Position numbers and translations under genes: made by a program. From Bacillus subtilis (GTDB lineage: Bacteria > Bacillota > Bacilli > Bacillales > Bacillaceae_C): a stretch of DNA of 64,000 nt. Position 1 is the stretch's first letter. Every line of letters begins with the position of its first letter. This document shows positions 18,648 through 27,689 of this stretch, in pieces. The stretch spans positions 1 to 64,000 of the forward strand of contig NZ_VTQV01000008.1 in assembly GCF_008764245.1 (NCBI RefSeq), in the 5' to 3' direction. The notes under the pieces are model-generated. The model ran no database searches, was not told where the DNA came from, and was given only the letters and a program-made list of their open reading frames with translations.

Positions 18648-19646
18648 TTATTTTGCAGATTGAAAAAATTCTTGGTGTTGTTTTAATAGCTCAACGGACA
18701 GAGCCTCTGCAAACTTTTTTGTATGGGCTGGTTTATGAACGTCACTCACCGTTTCTCCTTCATAAAGAGCAACTGGATAATCAGTAAGCAAATCCTTTCT
18801 ACCATCCTGCAAAATTACTTCCGCCATTTCCATGGCAAGTTTTGTTGTTTGTTCCTCTTTCTTCACAACGGCAATCGATTCAATCAAAGAGAAATTCCCT
18901 TCGATCGGATCAATATAATCAATCGGAGCGCCTTGCTCCTGCGCCAGAACTGCTTGATGACGAAGTCCAAAACCAGCGGCTACTTCTCCAGCCTGTACTT
19001 TCTTAAGTGGGCCTGAACCAGAACTTTCAAGATGTGGTCCCACATTTGTCAATAAATCACGAAGAAGCACTTTCCCCTCTACTTCTCCGTATTCAGCAAG
19101 GATGGCTTGAATTAGTAGCCAACCTGTTGAGGAATCCATCATATTCGGAATGGATACAAGTCCTTTAAATTCTGGTTTGGTTAAATCCTTGATCGATGTT
19201 GGCGTCGGTAACCCCTTTTCCTTGAGCACCTCTGTATTGACAAAAAGAGCACCCGTATTTGCTAAAAACGGCGTATGGTAGGCTGGATATTCCTCCAGGG
19301 CATGAGTTGTAAAAGTTAAATCTTTGAACATCTGATGCTTTTCTTGCGCTGTTTCGTGAAAATAGGAGCTCATTGTCACTAAATCAGCCTCAATCTTATC
19401 TCCCTCTGCGATGAGCTTTCCCCCTAATTCTGATGTCCCTAACGATTGCACAATGTATTGCCCCTCGTAGCCCGCTCCTTTTAAGGCCGTTTCCATCGCA
19501 GCTACAGCCTCTTCATCACCATTCGTTACAATAGCCACCTTTTTGGCTCCATCTGGTGCAGCCCCTGCCTGATTACAGCCAACGAGTGCAAATGCTAAAC
19601 AACCTACAATAAGAAACAACCAAATTCCTTGCATTCTTTTGAACAT
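18648..19646 (-). CDS. phnS2: 2-aminoethylphosphonate ABC transporter, lipoprotein substrate-binding protein
   Basis: A 332-residue extracellular binding protein of the iron/phosphonate class-II fold. The signal MFKRMQGIWLFLIVGCLAF ends in the lipobox ALVGC, so it is lipid-anchored outside the membrane. GGGGAGGG precedes the ATG; the longer frame to 19721 overlaps the permease gene and is rejected. Motifs such as LGTSELGGKLIAEGDKIEADLV and GLVSIPNMMDSSTGWL agree with the phosphonate-linked PhnS2 group. Its position between the permease and phnW makes 2-aminoethylphosphonate the likely ligand. Confidence 0.88.
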   Translation of the reverse strand: MFKRMQGIWLFLIVGCLAFALVGCNQAGAAPDGAKKVAIVTNGDEEAVAAMETALKGAGYEGQYIVQSLGTSELGGKLIAEGDKIEADLVTMSSYFHETAQEKHQMFKDLTFTTHALEEYPAYHTPFLANTGALFVNTEVLKEKGLPTPTSIKDLTKPEFKGLVSIPNMMDSSTGWLLIQAILAEYGEVEGKVLLRDLLTNVGPHLESSGSGPLKKVQAGEVAAGFGLRHQAVLAQEQGAPIDYIDPIEGNFSLIESIAVVKKEEQTTKLAMEMAEVILQDGRKDLLTDYPVALYEGETVSDVHKPAHTKKFAEALSVELLKQHQEFFQSAK

Positions 19647-19677
19647 ATATTTTCCCTCCCCTTCGTAATAGCTAAAT

Positions 19678-21303
19678 TCACCCATGAGCCTTACTGGATA
19701 CTCTTGTTTGCCAAAAATCACAACATAACTTCACGATTAAATTGGTAGCAAAAATTAAAATCGATAAAACGAAGATTTCATTGAATTTAGCAAAATGCTG
19801 TAATTCTTTCATTTTACTTGCGACGACAGAAGTTTCAGCTGTCACCAAGAAAATGATTCCACTAATCGTTACCATCGCGTGAATGAAGTAATAACTCACC
19901 ATCTCAAAGATCGTAGAAACGGAGTTTGGCAGTATGACCCGGCAAACGGTCTTAAGCCAATGATCGCCTAGTAATTCACCAGTCGTTTCCCAAGACGGGT
20001 TCATTTTGGCTAAAGCGTTTTTGGCCATCAAATAGGGTGAAGTAAAATAGTGAACAAGCGTACATAGCACAATGATGATTAATGTTCCCTTTAAACTGCT
20101 GTTATTAAAGAGCAATAAATAAGCTATTCCAAGTACCATCCCTGGTACCGAGTTCGTCAGCATGGAAATGACGTCGATTGCGGCCCTTCCTTTCACGGTT
20201 GTTCGTGTATTTAAAAGGGCTGCTCCATACGCAATGAACGTCCCAAAGATCGCTGTTAACCCTGCAACGATTAGAGAATTTTTATAGACATTCACTAGAT
20301 CGCTTGACTGGAAGACATTCGCAAAATGCTTTCCTGTAAAATGCAGATTATAAGGATAACTATGGACCAATGGAGCAACGAACATGACGATAAAAATGGC
20401 CAGCATGCAAAGCAAAATGACAGATGAGAAGATGCCAAAGAAAAGATCTCGTCCTTTATGTTGAATCTGCTTGATGTCACTAAATTTGTCATAATGGAAA
20501 TTAAATTTTTCAAGATATTGTAAAAGCAAAACACCAAACCCAGCTGGAATTAACATAAAAACAGCAATCGCAGCACCTTGATGAAAATCTGGAATCGAAC
20601 CAAGCATCATTTGATAGAGGCCCATAGCTACAACTGAATACGTTCCCCCAATGGAAGCAGGTATGCCAAAATCCGTAAAACTAAGGATAAACGAAAGGAC
20701 GAAGGCCCCTCCAATCGCCCCCAATAAGGGACGAATTGTCGTATTCATAAAGCTCCTAACCACCCCATCGCCCATCAGCTTTGAAACAATGATAAACTTC
20801 TTATCCACATACTGAAACGAGTTATGAATAAGCAAAAAGGCTGGCGGAAGTGTATATAAACAGTAACCGATTAATAAGCCATTAAATCCGTAAATCTCAA
20901 ATAAATTTCGGCCAAATAACTTAGTAATAATTCCTTGATTTCCAAAAGAATACATAATCGCAAACCCATATGTAATAGTCGGTAGCAACATCGGAATTAA
21001 AATTCCTGTTTTAATGACCGCCTTTATCGGGCGATACACCCTCGTACCGTGGATAGTATAGGCTAACACAAAGGCTAAAATAGTCGTGATCGCCGCTGCT
21101 AAGCTCGAAACTTTTATACTATTTCCAAACGACTCTATTAACGCTTTGTTCGAGAGCACGGAAAGATAATGAGTCAGGTCGAATCCCTTATTTGTTGCAA
21201 ACGATTGAATCAATAAGAAGCCCAAAGGTAGGACAAGAAAAACAGCAAATACACATAATATGATCGTATAACCCATCCGTATTTCTGGCTTTACACTATG
21301 CAT
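19678..21303 (-). CDS. phnU2: 2-aminoethylphosphonate ABC transporter, fused permease
   Basis: A 541-residue membrane protein with two permease domains in tandem, each with about six helices. Its two EAA-like loops are near SKLMGDGVVRSFMNTTIRPLL and AKMNPSWETTGELLGDHWL. This doubled layout is the normal one for PhnU2 and FbpB-type permeases. The ATG at 21303 overlaps the end of the ATPase gene by 8 bp, so the two are coupled. An out-of-frame ORF inside it is a shadow. The transporter should import 2-aminoethylphosphonate for PhnW and PhnX. Confidence 0.88.
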   Translation of the reverse strand: MHSVKPEIRMGYTIILCVFAVFLVLPLGFLLIQSFATNKGFDLTHYLSVLSNKALIESFGNSIKVSSLAAAITTILAFVLAYTIHGTRVYRPIKAVIKTGILIPMLLPTITYGFAIMYSFGNQGIITKLFGRNLFEIYGFNGLLIGYCLYTLPPAFLLIHNSFQYVDKKFIIVSKLMGDGVVRSFMNTTIRPLLGAIGGAFVLSFILSFTDFGIPASIGGTYSVVAMGLYQMMLGSIPDFHQGAAIAVFMLIPAGFGVLLLQYLEKFNFHYDKFSDIKQIQHKGRDLFFGIFSSVILLCMLAIFIVMFVAPLVHSYPYNLHFTGKHFANVFQSSDLVNVYKNSLIVAGLTAIFGTFIAYGAALLNTRTTVKGRAAIDVISMLTNSVPGMVLGIAYLLLFNNSSLKGTLIIIVLCTLVHYFTSPYLMAKNALAKMNPSWETTGELLGDHWLKTVCRVILPNSVSTIFEMVSYYFIHAMVTISGIIFLVTAETSVVASKMKELQHFAKFNEIFVLSILIFATNLIVKLCCDFWQTRVSSKAHG

Positions 21304-22048
21304 ACTTTTCACCGAATAAGTGATAAATATTTTGCCTTTTAATATGTAATTGCTTCAGGATAAATTCCTTCACAAAATCATTACTTGGTTGGTGGATAAT
21401 TTGTTGCGGTGTACCGAACTGGGAAATTCCGCCATTTTGAATGATTAAAATTTTATCGGATAAAGTTAAGGCTTCCTCAGGGTCATGTGTCACAATAATG
21501 GTTGTAAGTTTAAATTCCCTTGCAATCGACTGAATCCGTTCCTTAATCGATTCCTTGATTACTCCATCTAAGGCACTTAAAGGCTCATCTAACAATAATA
21601 GTTTCGGCTTCATAACTAATGTTCTAGCTAGAGCTACTCTTTGCTTCTGGCCACCTGATAACTCGCCGATCTTCTTTGTTAAATGCGGTTTTAGCTCTAA
21701 AAATTCGATGTACTCCCGAATTTCCTTCTCTGATATGAGACCCCGCTTATTTTTCAACCCATATACGATATTGTCATACGCATTTAAATGGGGAAAAAGA
21801 GCATAGTCCTGGAAAACAATATTAAATCCTCGATTCTTCATAGAGACATGACTCAAATCTTTGCCATTAAAAATGATCCTGCCTTGATCCATTTTCGTTA
21901 GCCCAAGAATAATATGTAATAATGTTGTTTTACCGCTACCACTGGGGCCTAGCAGTGAAACAATTTCTCCTGACTCAATCTCAAGATTAATATCTTCTAA
22001 AACGATTTTTTGATTGAATTGTTTGCCTATATTTTGCAATTTCAGCAA
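21296..22048 (-). CDS. phnT2: 2-aminoethylphosphonate ABC transporter, ATP-binding protein
   Basis: A 250-residue ATPase that powers the phosphonate importer. The motifs are Walker A GPSGSGKTT, the Q-loop FQDYALFPH, signature LSGGQKQR, Walker B LLLLDEPLSALD and the H-loop IVTHDPEEA. It lacks the long C-terminal regulatory domain of sugar-import ATPases. The start is a TTG at 22048, placed 9 nt after AAGGAGG. It is the first gene of the five-gene operon. No dedicated regulator gene adjoins it. Confidence 0.88.
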   Translation of the reverse strand: MLKLQNIGKQFNQKIVLEDINLEIESGEIVSLLGPSGSGKTTLLHIILGLTKMDQGRIIFNGKDLSHVSMKNRGFNIVFQDYALFPHLNAYDNIVYGLKNKRGLISEKEIREYIEFLELKPHLTKKIGELSGGQKQRVALARTLVMKPKLLLLDEPLSALDGVIKESIKERIQSIAREFKLTTIIVTHDPEEALTLSDKILIIQNGGISQFGTPQQIIHQPSNDFVKEFILKQLHIKRQNIYHLFGEKYA

Positions 22049-22426
22049 ACGAGCTCACCTCCTTGATTACACATTTAGTATAATTTCAGAATTTCAATTT
22101 TAAGAGAAGCTCATGTAAAGGGGGTGTAAATATTGCATGTATTTTACTTAAACGTTGCCTAACTTGTGCATAGGTAATCATGTTATTTTCATAAGTGGGA
22201 TGGGTCATCAGTGAACTAAGTGAATAAGGTTGCTTCCTTTTGCAGGCAGAAGATAATCGTTGGTTATTAATGTTGAGAAAAGTAATGGGGCGCTGCCATC
22301 CCTTTTCTATAAATAGTCAGAGGGAGCATGGCCGTGGAGCATTTTAATGTGTTTTTCCGCGTATTCCTGTTACGATAGTAGGGATAAGGGGCTATGCCTA
22401 ACTTCTACAGGAAAGGACAAGGAATC
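22049..22426. other. Intergenic region between the phosphonate operon and an LLM gene
   Basis: This 378-bp divergent spacer should hold both promoters. I found no convincing promoter pair, structured RNA or reading frame in it. A possible -10 (TATACT, minus strand, near 22077) has no good -35. Confidence 0.4.
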
Positions 22427-23428
22427 ATGTCAAACATACAAATTCCAGTTTCTGTTTTAAATCTTGTTCCGATTAGACAAGAGCAAGGACCAAAAGAAGC
22501 GATTGATTCAATGGTGGATTTGGCTCAGGCAACGGAAGAAATGGGTTATACGCGCTATTGGATTGCGGAACACCATAATACTGCTACACTTGTCAGTTCT
22601 GCAACATCGATATTAATAAAACATACTTTAGAACATACGAAAAAAATCCGTGTGGGTTCCGGTGGAGTCATGCTACCTAATCATGCGCCATTGGTAGTGG
22701 CAGAGCAATTTGGGACAATGGCCACCATCTATCCCGATCGTTTGGATTTAGGTCTTGGCCGTGCGCCGGGAACGGACATGTTAACAGCCAGTGCATTAAG
22801 ACGATCCAAAAGTGATACCGTCTATACTTTCCCTGAAGACGTAAAATCGTTACTCACTTATTTTGGTCCAGAGGAAAAACAAGGCGCGGTGAAGGCTTAT
22901 CCTGGCGTTGGGACGAATATTCCTATTTACATTCTTGGCTCTTCTCCTGATTCTGCCCACCTAGCAGCGAGATTAGGCTTGCCCTATGTATTTGCTTCTC
23001 ACTTTGCACCAAGATGGATGGCGGATGCCATCGATATTTACCGGAGTGAATTTCAGCCTTCCGAGTATTTAGACAAACCTTATATGATGGTCTGTTTAAA
23101 TGTGATTGCCGCTGAAACAGACGAGGAAGCCGAACGTGAATCCACCACCATGCAGCAATTTTTCCTAAACGTTGTAAGGGGGTCTTCTGTAAAACTAAGT
23201 CCGCCCGTTGACAATATGGACACACTTTGGAACGAACATGAAAAAGCAATTGCCTCCAACATGAGCAGTTTCACTTTTATGGGAAGCAAAGCAAGCATTC
23301 GAGCGCAAATGAAACAATTTCAAGATCAATACCATGTTGATGAAATCATGGCCGTATCCTATATTTTTGATCCAGAAAAGCAAAAACGCTCTTATGAAAT
23401 TTTGAAAGAAGTTGTGGATGAAGGATAA
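22427..23428 (+). CDS. LLM class flavin-dependent oxidoreductase
   Basis: A 333-residue luciferase-like monooxygenase using reduced FMN. It has the conserved [12 protein letters not shown] block, the phosphate-binding stretch [23 protein letters not shown] and the LGLGRAPGT motif. This places it in the bacterial-luciferase-like group related to B. subtilis YwcH and YceB. The substrate is unknown. The ATG at 22427 is preferred because AAGGACAAGGA lies upstream; the frame itself is open from 22394. A second, different member of the family is at 25857-26849. Confidence 0.88.
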   Translation: MSNIQIPVSVLNLVPIRQEQGPKEAIDSMVDLAQATEEMGYTRYWIAEHHNTATLVSSATSILIKHTLEHTKKIRVGSGGVMLPNHAPLVVAEQFGTMATIYPDRLDLGLGRAPGTDMLTASALRRSKSDTVYTFPEDVKSLLTYFGPEEKQGAVKAYPGVGTNIPIYILGSSPDSAHLAARLGLPYVFASHFAPRWMADAIDIYRSEFQPSEYLDKPYMMVCLNVIAAETDEEAERESTTMQQFFLNVVRGSSVKLSPPVDNMDTLWNEHEKAIASNMSSFTFMGSKASIRAQMKQFQDQYHVDEIMAVSYIFDPEKQKRSYEILKEVVDEG

Positions 23429-23433
23429 GAGAA

Positions 23434-23477
23434 GGCCTGTCCCCTTATGCTAATGCTTTAGCATGGGGGAACAGACC
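23434..23477. repeat. Palindromic intergenic repeat B, copy 1
   Basis: An imperfect palindrome with outer arms GGCCTGTCCCC and GGGGGAACAGACC around an ATGCTAA...TTTAGCAT core. It lies between two convergent genes and may double as a terminator. Related copies are at 24729-24777 and 25799-25848. Confidence 0.75.
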
Positions 23478-23478
23478 C

Positions 23479-24642
23479 TCAATAACTCAATGAAGCCTCC
23501 GGTATAATTTTAAAGCCGTCAATGTACGTTTCTTCGTCCACTTCAATTAACAGGCAACGTTTGCCATTATGATTCACTTGTTTTACATACTTGATATCTT
23601 GCGGGCTAATCGAGATATTGGCGACCTTTGTTTGGATTTTAATGGATTTCGACGTATAGTTCGGAACGATGCTGCTTGCCTTCATCTCATATTTCTCATC
23701 ATCGATCACTTTTTGAAAGGCCATTTCTACTTGATCGGTATCGACGTCTTCTACACCACTTACCTTTAAAACGCGTTCCACGTCTTTATAATCCAATTTA
23801 GGTGCTTCTTCCTCTTCCTCATCCTCGATAATCCGATTAATTTCTTCATACACATTGGAGAGTGTATTTGTATCGACTTCCTCTCCCACAACTTCTTTGA
23901 CAATTTCCTCAAAAACAGCCTTATCGTCCTCCGCTGTCATGATCTCTTCCCCATTTAGGACATTTTCAATAAAATGATAATCAAGTTTCTTCCCAGCTGA
24001 ATAAAGAATATGATTCACATCCGCCGAGTTTTCAGTAAAGCTCGGGAATAAAAACCCAGCTACTGGGGATTTCAGGTTGATGATGGAATCAACAGCAACA
24101 CTAGCCTTAAACTCCTTTTCGATATAATCAAACACAAGGGATCTTTTCGGTTGATCCGTTTGATTCATACTGCAAAGAATAAAAGGATGTAAATAGACCT
24201 CATCGCGATCGCTTATTTCCGCTTCATCATTACTTTTCTTCGTTGGTTTAAAATACTCCCCACGAATAAAGGTAACGACCATATCCTTTTCATACTCTAC
24301 ATCCCTAAACATTTTTTCAACAATCTTAAGCATTTGCTCTTCCCATTCCCCATCATCCATATCAAGTGCCTCATAGAGAATAACCTGGGTATGATCTTCT
24401 GCTTGTTCTTGAAACCTCACCTCAAACAACTTTTGATCCACTTTCCCCGTCAGCACCTTCTTAAAATTCGCCATAAACAACTCCTGCTGCTCCCGCTCTA
24501 ACATCGGAAACGGCTGACTCTCCTGATGATAAATCTCACTACTCTCTTTCCTTATATAAACATTAAAAATATCCTTCACCTTTAATAAATCATTATCTAG
24601 TTTGAATTGTTTCCGTATTTGGGCTATATCATTCTTGTTCAT
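23479..24642 (-). CDS. DUF4317 domain-containing protein
   Basis: A 387-residue cytoplasmic protein of unknown function. The opening MNKNDIAQIRKQFKLDNDLL and the following VYIRKESSEIYHQES match the DUF4317 family of Firmicutes. It is acidic, with a Glu-rich stretch around residues 270-280, and has no signal peptide or membrane segment. The gene is monocistronic. It is flanked on both sides by copies of palindromic repeat B. No role can be assigned from the neighbours. Confidence 0.8.
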   Translation of the reverse strand: MNKNDIAQIRKQFKLDNDLLKVKDIFNVYIRKESSEIYHQESQPFPMLEREQQELFMANFKKVLTGKVDQKLFEVRFQEQAEDHTQVILYEALDMDDGEWEEQMLKIVEKMFRDVEYEKDMVVTFIRGEYFKPTKKSNDEAEISDRDEVYLHPFILCSMNQTDQPKRSLVFDYIEKEFKASVAVDSIINLKSPVAGFLFPSFTENSADVNHILYSAGKKLDYHFIENVLNGEEIMTAEDDKAVFEEIVKEVVGEEVDTNTLSNVYEEINRIIEDEEEEEAPKLDYKDVERVLKVSGVEDVDTDQVEMAFQKVIDDEKYEMKASSIVPNYTSKSIKIQTKVANISISPQDIKYVKQVNHNGKRCLLIEVDEETYIDGFKIIPEASLSY

Positions 24643-24728
24643 TGAAAGTCCAACTCCTTAGCTGCTTCGCTTTTCTTACAAAGCCACAATCTTCTATTCT
24701 TGCACTCTAACATTATAACATTTTAATA

Positions 24729-24777
24729 GGGCCTGTCCCCACCATGTTAAAGCTTTAACACGTGAGGGGCAGGCCCC
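24729..24777. repeat. Palindromic intergenic repeat B, copy 2
   Basis: The arms are GGGCCTGTCCCC and GGGGCAGGCCCC. The centre, CATGTTAAAGCTTTAACACG, is itself almost perfectly palindromic. Confidence 0.8.
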
Positions 24778-24841
24778 ATAGCCATTAAGTTAAGCAATAA
24801 GATAGCAGTAATTCCATTTTTGTATATCCTCTTCTCAGTAA

Positions 24842-25129
24842 ACGAAACACGCTGTTATTGGGATCACCAAAAATACGGCCTATATGTATGCTGAAAAGGG
24901 AATTCGTACCAATGCTATCGCAACGGGAGCTGTTGAAACAAACATTGGAAGCTCAATCACGAATATAAGTGAGTTCGGTGCAGCGAGGCAAAATGTTGGA
25001 TTGCCACTTAATCCTCGAATTGGGAAACCAGAGGAAATTGCCCATGTTGCATTATTTTTAGGTTCTGATGAGGCAAGCTTTGTAAACGGTGCTGTTGTTG
25101 CTGCTGATGGCGGTTGGACAGCCTACTAA
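24842..25129 (+). pseudogene. C-terminal fragment of a short-chain dehydrogenase/reductase
   Basis: About 95 codons, beginning right after a stop codon at TKHAVIGITKNTA. This is the helix that starts with the catalytic YxxxK lysine of SDR enzymes. The rest matches an SDR C-terminus: NAIATGAVETNIG, KPEEIAHVALFLGSDEASFVNG and the closing ADGGWTAY. The Rossmann domain with its TGxxxGxG motif, the catalytic Ser and the catalytic Tyr are all missing. The upstream 65 bp do not encode them in any frame. It cannot be an active reductase, although an internal ATG at 24884 leaves a frame of 81 residues. It lies just past a copy of repeat B. Confidence 0.8.
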
Positions 25130-25136
25130 AATGCTA

Positions 25137-25169
25137 GGTTACGAAACAATTCAGAATTGTTTCGTAACC
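25137..25169. repeat. Palindromic intergenic repeat A, copy 1 (perfect)
   Basis: A perfect palindrome with arms of 16 bp (GGTTACGAAACAATTC) around a single A. It starts 8 bp after the SDR fragment. Diverged relatives are at 35656, 42615, 44410 and 44508. Confidence 0.85.
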
Positions 25170-25285
25170 ATTCAACATTACTTCAAGCATTGTTAAGACT
25201 CTCTAATTTCAAAATACTATACTAATTTAATTCTTGGGTGGAGTTGAGTTCGTTAGAATATCCTAACTTGCTTACTCCCCTCTAA

Positions 25286-25774
25286 TCACACTTCCACTTG
25301 ATTCCCCAAGCTTAATATCTCATATCCCAACATAATTCCATCTTGATAAGTAAATCTGTACTCGAACCCCATTTTTCCGTCTAGAATTTTAGGTAGGTAG
25401 ATTGGAATATTGTCTACTACCCCCTTGTTGTTGGGGGCTAAGATCCAATCGATTCCTTTCCACTCAAGAATCCCTTCTTCGGTGCTAATTGGCGTTTGCA
25501 TCTCCACCCCTTCTGGTAAGTCCGCCAGAAACAGATACATTCCAGAGTTTCCGTGGTCACTTTCCCATGTCACATTTCCAGCATGGATGACTTCGGCAAG
25601 GGAAATACCCGTTTCTTCCCGTGTTTCTCTCACTATTCCTTCAGTCGGAGATTCATTTTCTTCTATTTTTCCGCCAACTCCATTCCACAATCCCATATTT
25701 GGACTTTTGGTTCTGTTCAGCAACAGTAATTTACTTCCTTCTCTAATAAAGCAAAGTGTATATTTTAGCATCAT
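25286..25774 (-). CDS. NUDIX hydrolase, 8-oxo-dGTP diphosphatase type
   Basis: A 162-residue pyrophosphohydrolase. The Nudix box is complete from GKIEENESPTEGI to REETGI (about residues 35-57), with the metal-binding REETREETG-type core read here as RETREETG. The preceding NMGLWNGVGGKIE is typical of MutT-like enzymes that clean oxidised nucleotides. The substrate is inferred from the family. AAGGAG precedes two adjacent ATGs, 25774 and 25771. A copy of repeat B separates it from the neighbouring LLM gene. Confidence 0.88.
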   Translation of the reverse strand: MMLKYTLCFIREGSKLLLLNRTKSPNMGLWNGVGGKIEENESPTEGIVRETREETGISLAEVIHAGNVTWESDHGNSGMYLFLADLPEGVEMQTPISTEEGILEWKGIDWILAPNNKGVVDNIPIYLPKILDGKMGFEYRFTYQDGIMLGYEILSLGNQVEV

Positions 25775-25798
25775 GATTCTCCTTAAAAATGGATCGGC

Positions 25799-25848
25799 GG
25801 GGACAGACCCACCACGTTAATACTTTAGCACACGATGGAACTGTCCCC
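25799..25848. repeat. Palindromic intergenic repeat B, copy 3
   Basis: The outer arms GGGGACAG and CTGTCCCC are perfect. The interior has CACGTTAATACTTTAGCACA, related to copies 1 and 2. It fills nearly all of the gap between the NUDIX and LLM genes. Confidence 0.78.
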
Positions 25849-25856
25849 GAATACTT

Positions 25857-26849
25857 TCAAAGAACTTTTTCCGCTATTAACCGATAGGAGTTCACCCGAT
25901 CCTTCGGGGAGTGTGTGATCGTTAAGATCATCATTTCATCTGTTTTATATTTTGTTTGTAACTGATGAAGGGCTTTGCCTACTTCTTGCGGATTTCCAAT
26001 GATCATATTTTGCTTCATGATGTTTAGTTTTTCTTTTTCCTGATCCGTTAGTTCGTATTTTTGGGCTTCCTCGATGGATGGAATCCTCTGTCCCTTTCCT
26101 CTTTCTGTTTGTAGTTGCCAAATAAGCGAACTCATGGCGATTTCCTCTGCCTCTTCGGTTGTTTCTGCGCAAATCGCCGAAACGGTTAGAAGAACTTGTG
26201 GCAGTTGGCCACTCTTTTTCGGTTCAAATGAATCTATATATTGTTGAATAATTTTAGCGCCATTTTCCTCACTCATAAACTGACCAAATGCATAGGCCAA
26301 GCCATTTTTCGCAGCAAGTACCGCACTTTTTTGACTTGTTCCAAGTAGCCACGTCTCTGGTGTTACAGGTGGCACAGGTGCGGCTGTCACTTTTGAAAAC
26401 TCATGATCTTTAGGAAAGTCACGATCGAGAAAGTGAAGTAAATCTGCGAGCAAATTTGGCATTTGATAGACTTTCTGCAAAAAATTATCGGATAAAGCAT
26501 TGGTGGCTTCGGCTGATCCACCTGGTGCACGGCCAATTCCAATATCGATCCGACTCGGAAATAAGGTAGCCAGTAAGTTAAATGTTTCCGCAACTTTATA
26601 AGGTTTATAATGGGGTAATAATGTGGCACCCGAACCAATCCGAATCTTGCTTGTATGAGCTCCAATGAAGCTAAGCATCACTTCAGGTGCAGGACAAGCA
26701 AGCCCGGGGAGATCATGGTGTTCGGCAATCCAATATCGTGTATAACCGAATTTCTCCCCCGCCTGGGCTAATTTCATCGATTCATACAAGGCATCCTTTG
26801 CAGATTGATTGGATGAGATGGGTGACTGGTCTAATATGCTGATTCTCAT
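25857..26849 (-). CDS. LLM class flavin-dependent oxidoreductase (YceB-like)
   Basis: A 330-residue luciferase-like flavin monooxygenase. The opening ISILDQSPI, then [37 protein letters not shown] and IGIGRAPGG, match the YceB/MsnO8-type group. The substrate is unknown. Its ATG overlaps the stop codon of the upstream YkvR-like gene, so the two are translationally coupled. It shares only the family fold with the LLM gene at 22427-23428. Confidence 0.88.
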   Translation of the reverse strand: MRISILDQSPISSNQSAKDALYESMKLAQAGEKFGYTRYWIAEHHDLPGLACPAPEVMLSFIGAHTSKIRIGSGATLLPHYKPYKVAETFNLLATLFPSRIDIGIGRAPGGSAEATNALSDNFLQKVYQMPNLLADLLHFLDRDFPKDHEFSKVTAAPVPPVTPETWLLGTSQKSAVLAAKNGLAYAFGQFMSEENGAKIIQQYIDSFEPKKSGQLPQVLLTVSAICAETTEEAEEIAMSSLIWQLQTERGKGQRIPSIEEAQKYELTDQEKEKLNIMKQNMIIGNPQEVGKALHQLQTKYKTDEMMILTITHSPKDRVNSYRLIAEKVL

Positions 26850-27151
26850 CAAGACATCCCCCTCTCTTTATTTTTCACTTCAAGTAAACTTACATGATAG
26901 TCGCCAACTTCGCCCTTTTTATATAAATTGGTCATCGAAGTATAGTACTCCTGAATCGCTCCCCTAAATGCGATCCCCTTTTCGGGAACCTTCACATCAA
27001 AAATTCCTTCATATAATAACGTAGCGATATCATGATAATGCTCACTCTTTACCTTAAAATCAATCACAATGTTCAATAAACCATCCTGCTCATTTTCTTT
27101 ATAATGATATACAGGAATGACCGTATTATTTACAATAACCTTCGTAACCAT
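26849..27151 (-). CDS. ykvR: DUF3219 family protein (YkvR-like)
   Basis: A 100-residue soluble protein resembling B. subtilis YkvR. The shared blocks are YHDIATLLYEGIFDVKVPEKGIAFRG (about residues 39-64) and TSMTNLYKKGEVG. There is no signal peptide or catalytic motif, and the function is unknown. GGAG stands 9 nt before the ATG. Its stop codon overlaps the start of the downstream LLM gene, so it may act with that oxidoreductase. Confidence 0.8.
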   Translation of the reverse strand: MVTKVIVNNTVIPVYHYKENEQDGLLNIVIDFKVKSEHYHDIATLLYEGIFDVKVPEKGIAFRGAIQEYYTSMTNLYKKGEVGDYHVSLLEVKNKERGMS

Positions 27152-27168
27152 AGGACCCGACTCCTTTC

Positions 27169-27237
27169 AAAAAAGTGGATAGCGATTAAAAGACAAGTGT
27201 GCCTGCGAGTAGAACGTGTTCGAAGGCTAATCGCCAC
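27169..27237 (-). terminator. Terminator-like hairpin between the ABC fragment and ykvR
   Basis: On the minus strand GTGGCGATTA (27237-27228) pairs with TAATCGC-TAT-CCAC, bulged by three bases, and is followed by six T's. The roughly 39-nt loop has a further GCCT...AGGC pairing. It is probably the old terminator of the decayed ABC gene. It also lies in the leader of ykvR. Confidence 0.5.
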
Positions 27238-27263
27238 ATAAAGATGTTCTCATAGCTTCCCCT

Positions 27264-27431
27264 CTAATTGTTAAACTGACTCTCATATATAGTAAAATAC
27301 ACCTCATTGTTTTGTAAAAGTTCTTGATGTGTGCCAGATTCGATAATTTTTCCTTGGTGAATGACGAAGATGCGGTCGGTGTTTTCAATGGTTTTTAAGC
27401 GATGGGCGATGACAAAGCTTGTTCGTCCTCC
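27264..27431 (-). pseudogene. C-terminal fragment of an ABC exporter ATPase
   Basis: About 55 codons matching the end of an exporter nucleotide-binding domain. It has the H-loop [18 protein letters not shown], then [14 protein letters not shown] and a closing ESQFNN before a TAG stop. Walker A, the signature motif, Walker B and the whole membrane domain are missing, and the frame is lost upstream of 27431. It differs from both ABC exporters at 0.2-5.7 kb, so it is the relic of a third gene. Confidence 0.75.
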
Positions 27432-27689
27432 ATTTCGGTAAAAAGATTATAATATATAATTCGTAATAAATCAGGCATCCATTTACTATCTAATTTTATT
27501 CCCCATGAATCTTCAGAAGGTTGAAACGACTAGTCCTATTCGTTCCTGTTAAAATCAGGAAGATCCCTTTTCTAAAGATTTCTCCATAATATATTGTATT
27601 TTATAGTGAAAGATAGTATCATAGACTCCTCTAATATATTGCATATAGCTAAAAGTAAAAGATTTTAGTCATCTATGGAGGGAACAGAT

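Noticed and set aside
27432-27689. T-box leader before brnQ
   Set aside because: No AGGGUGGNACCGCG-like T-box motif or terminator was seen.
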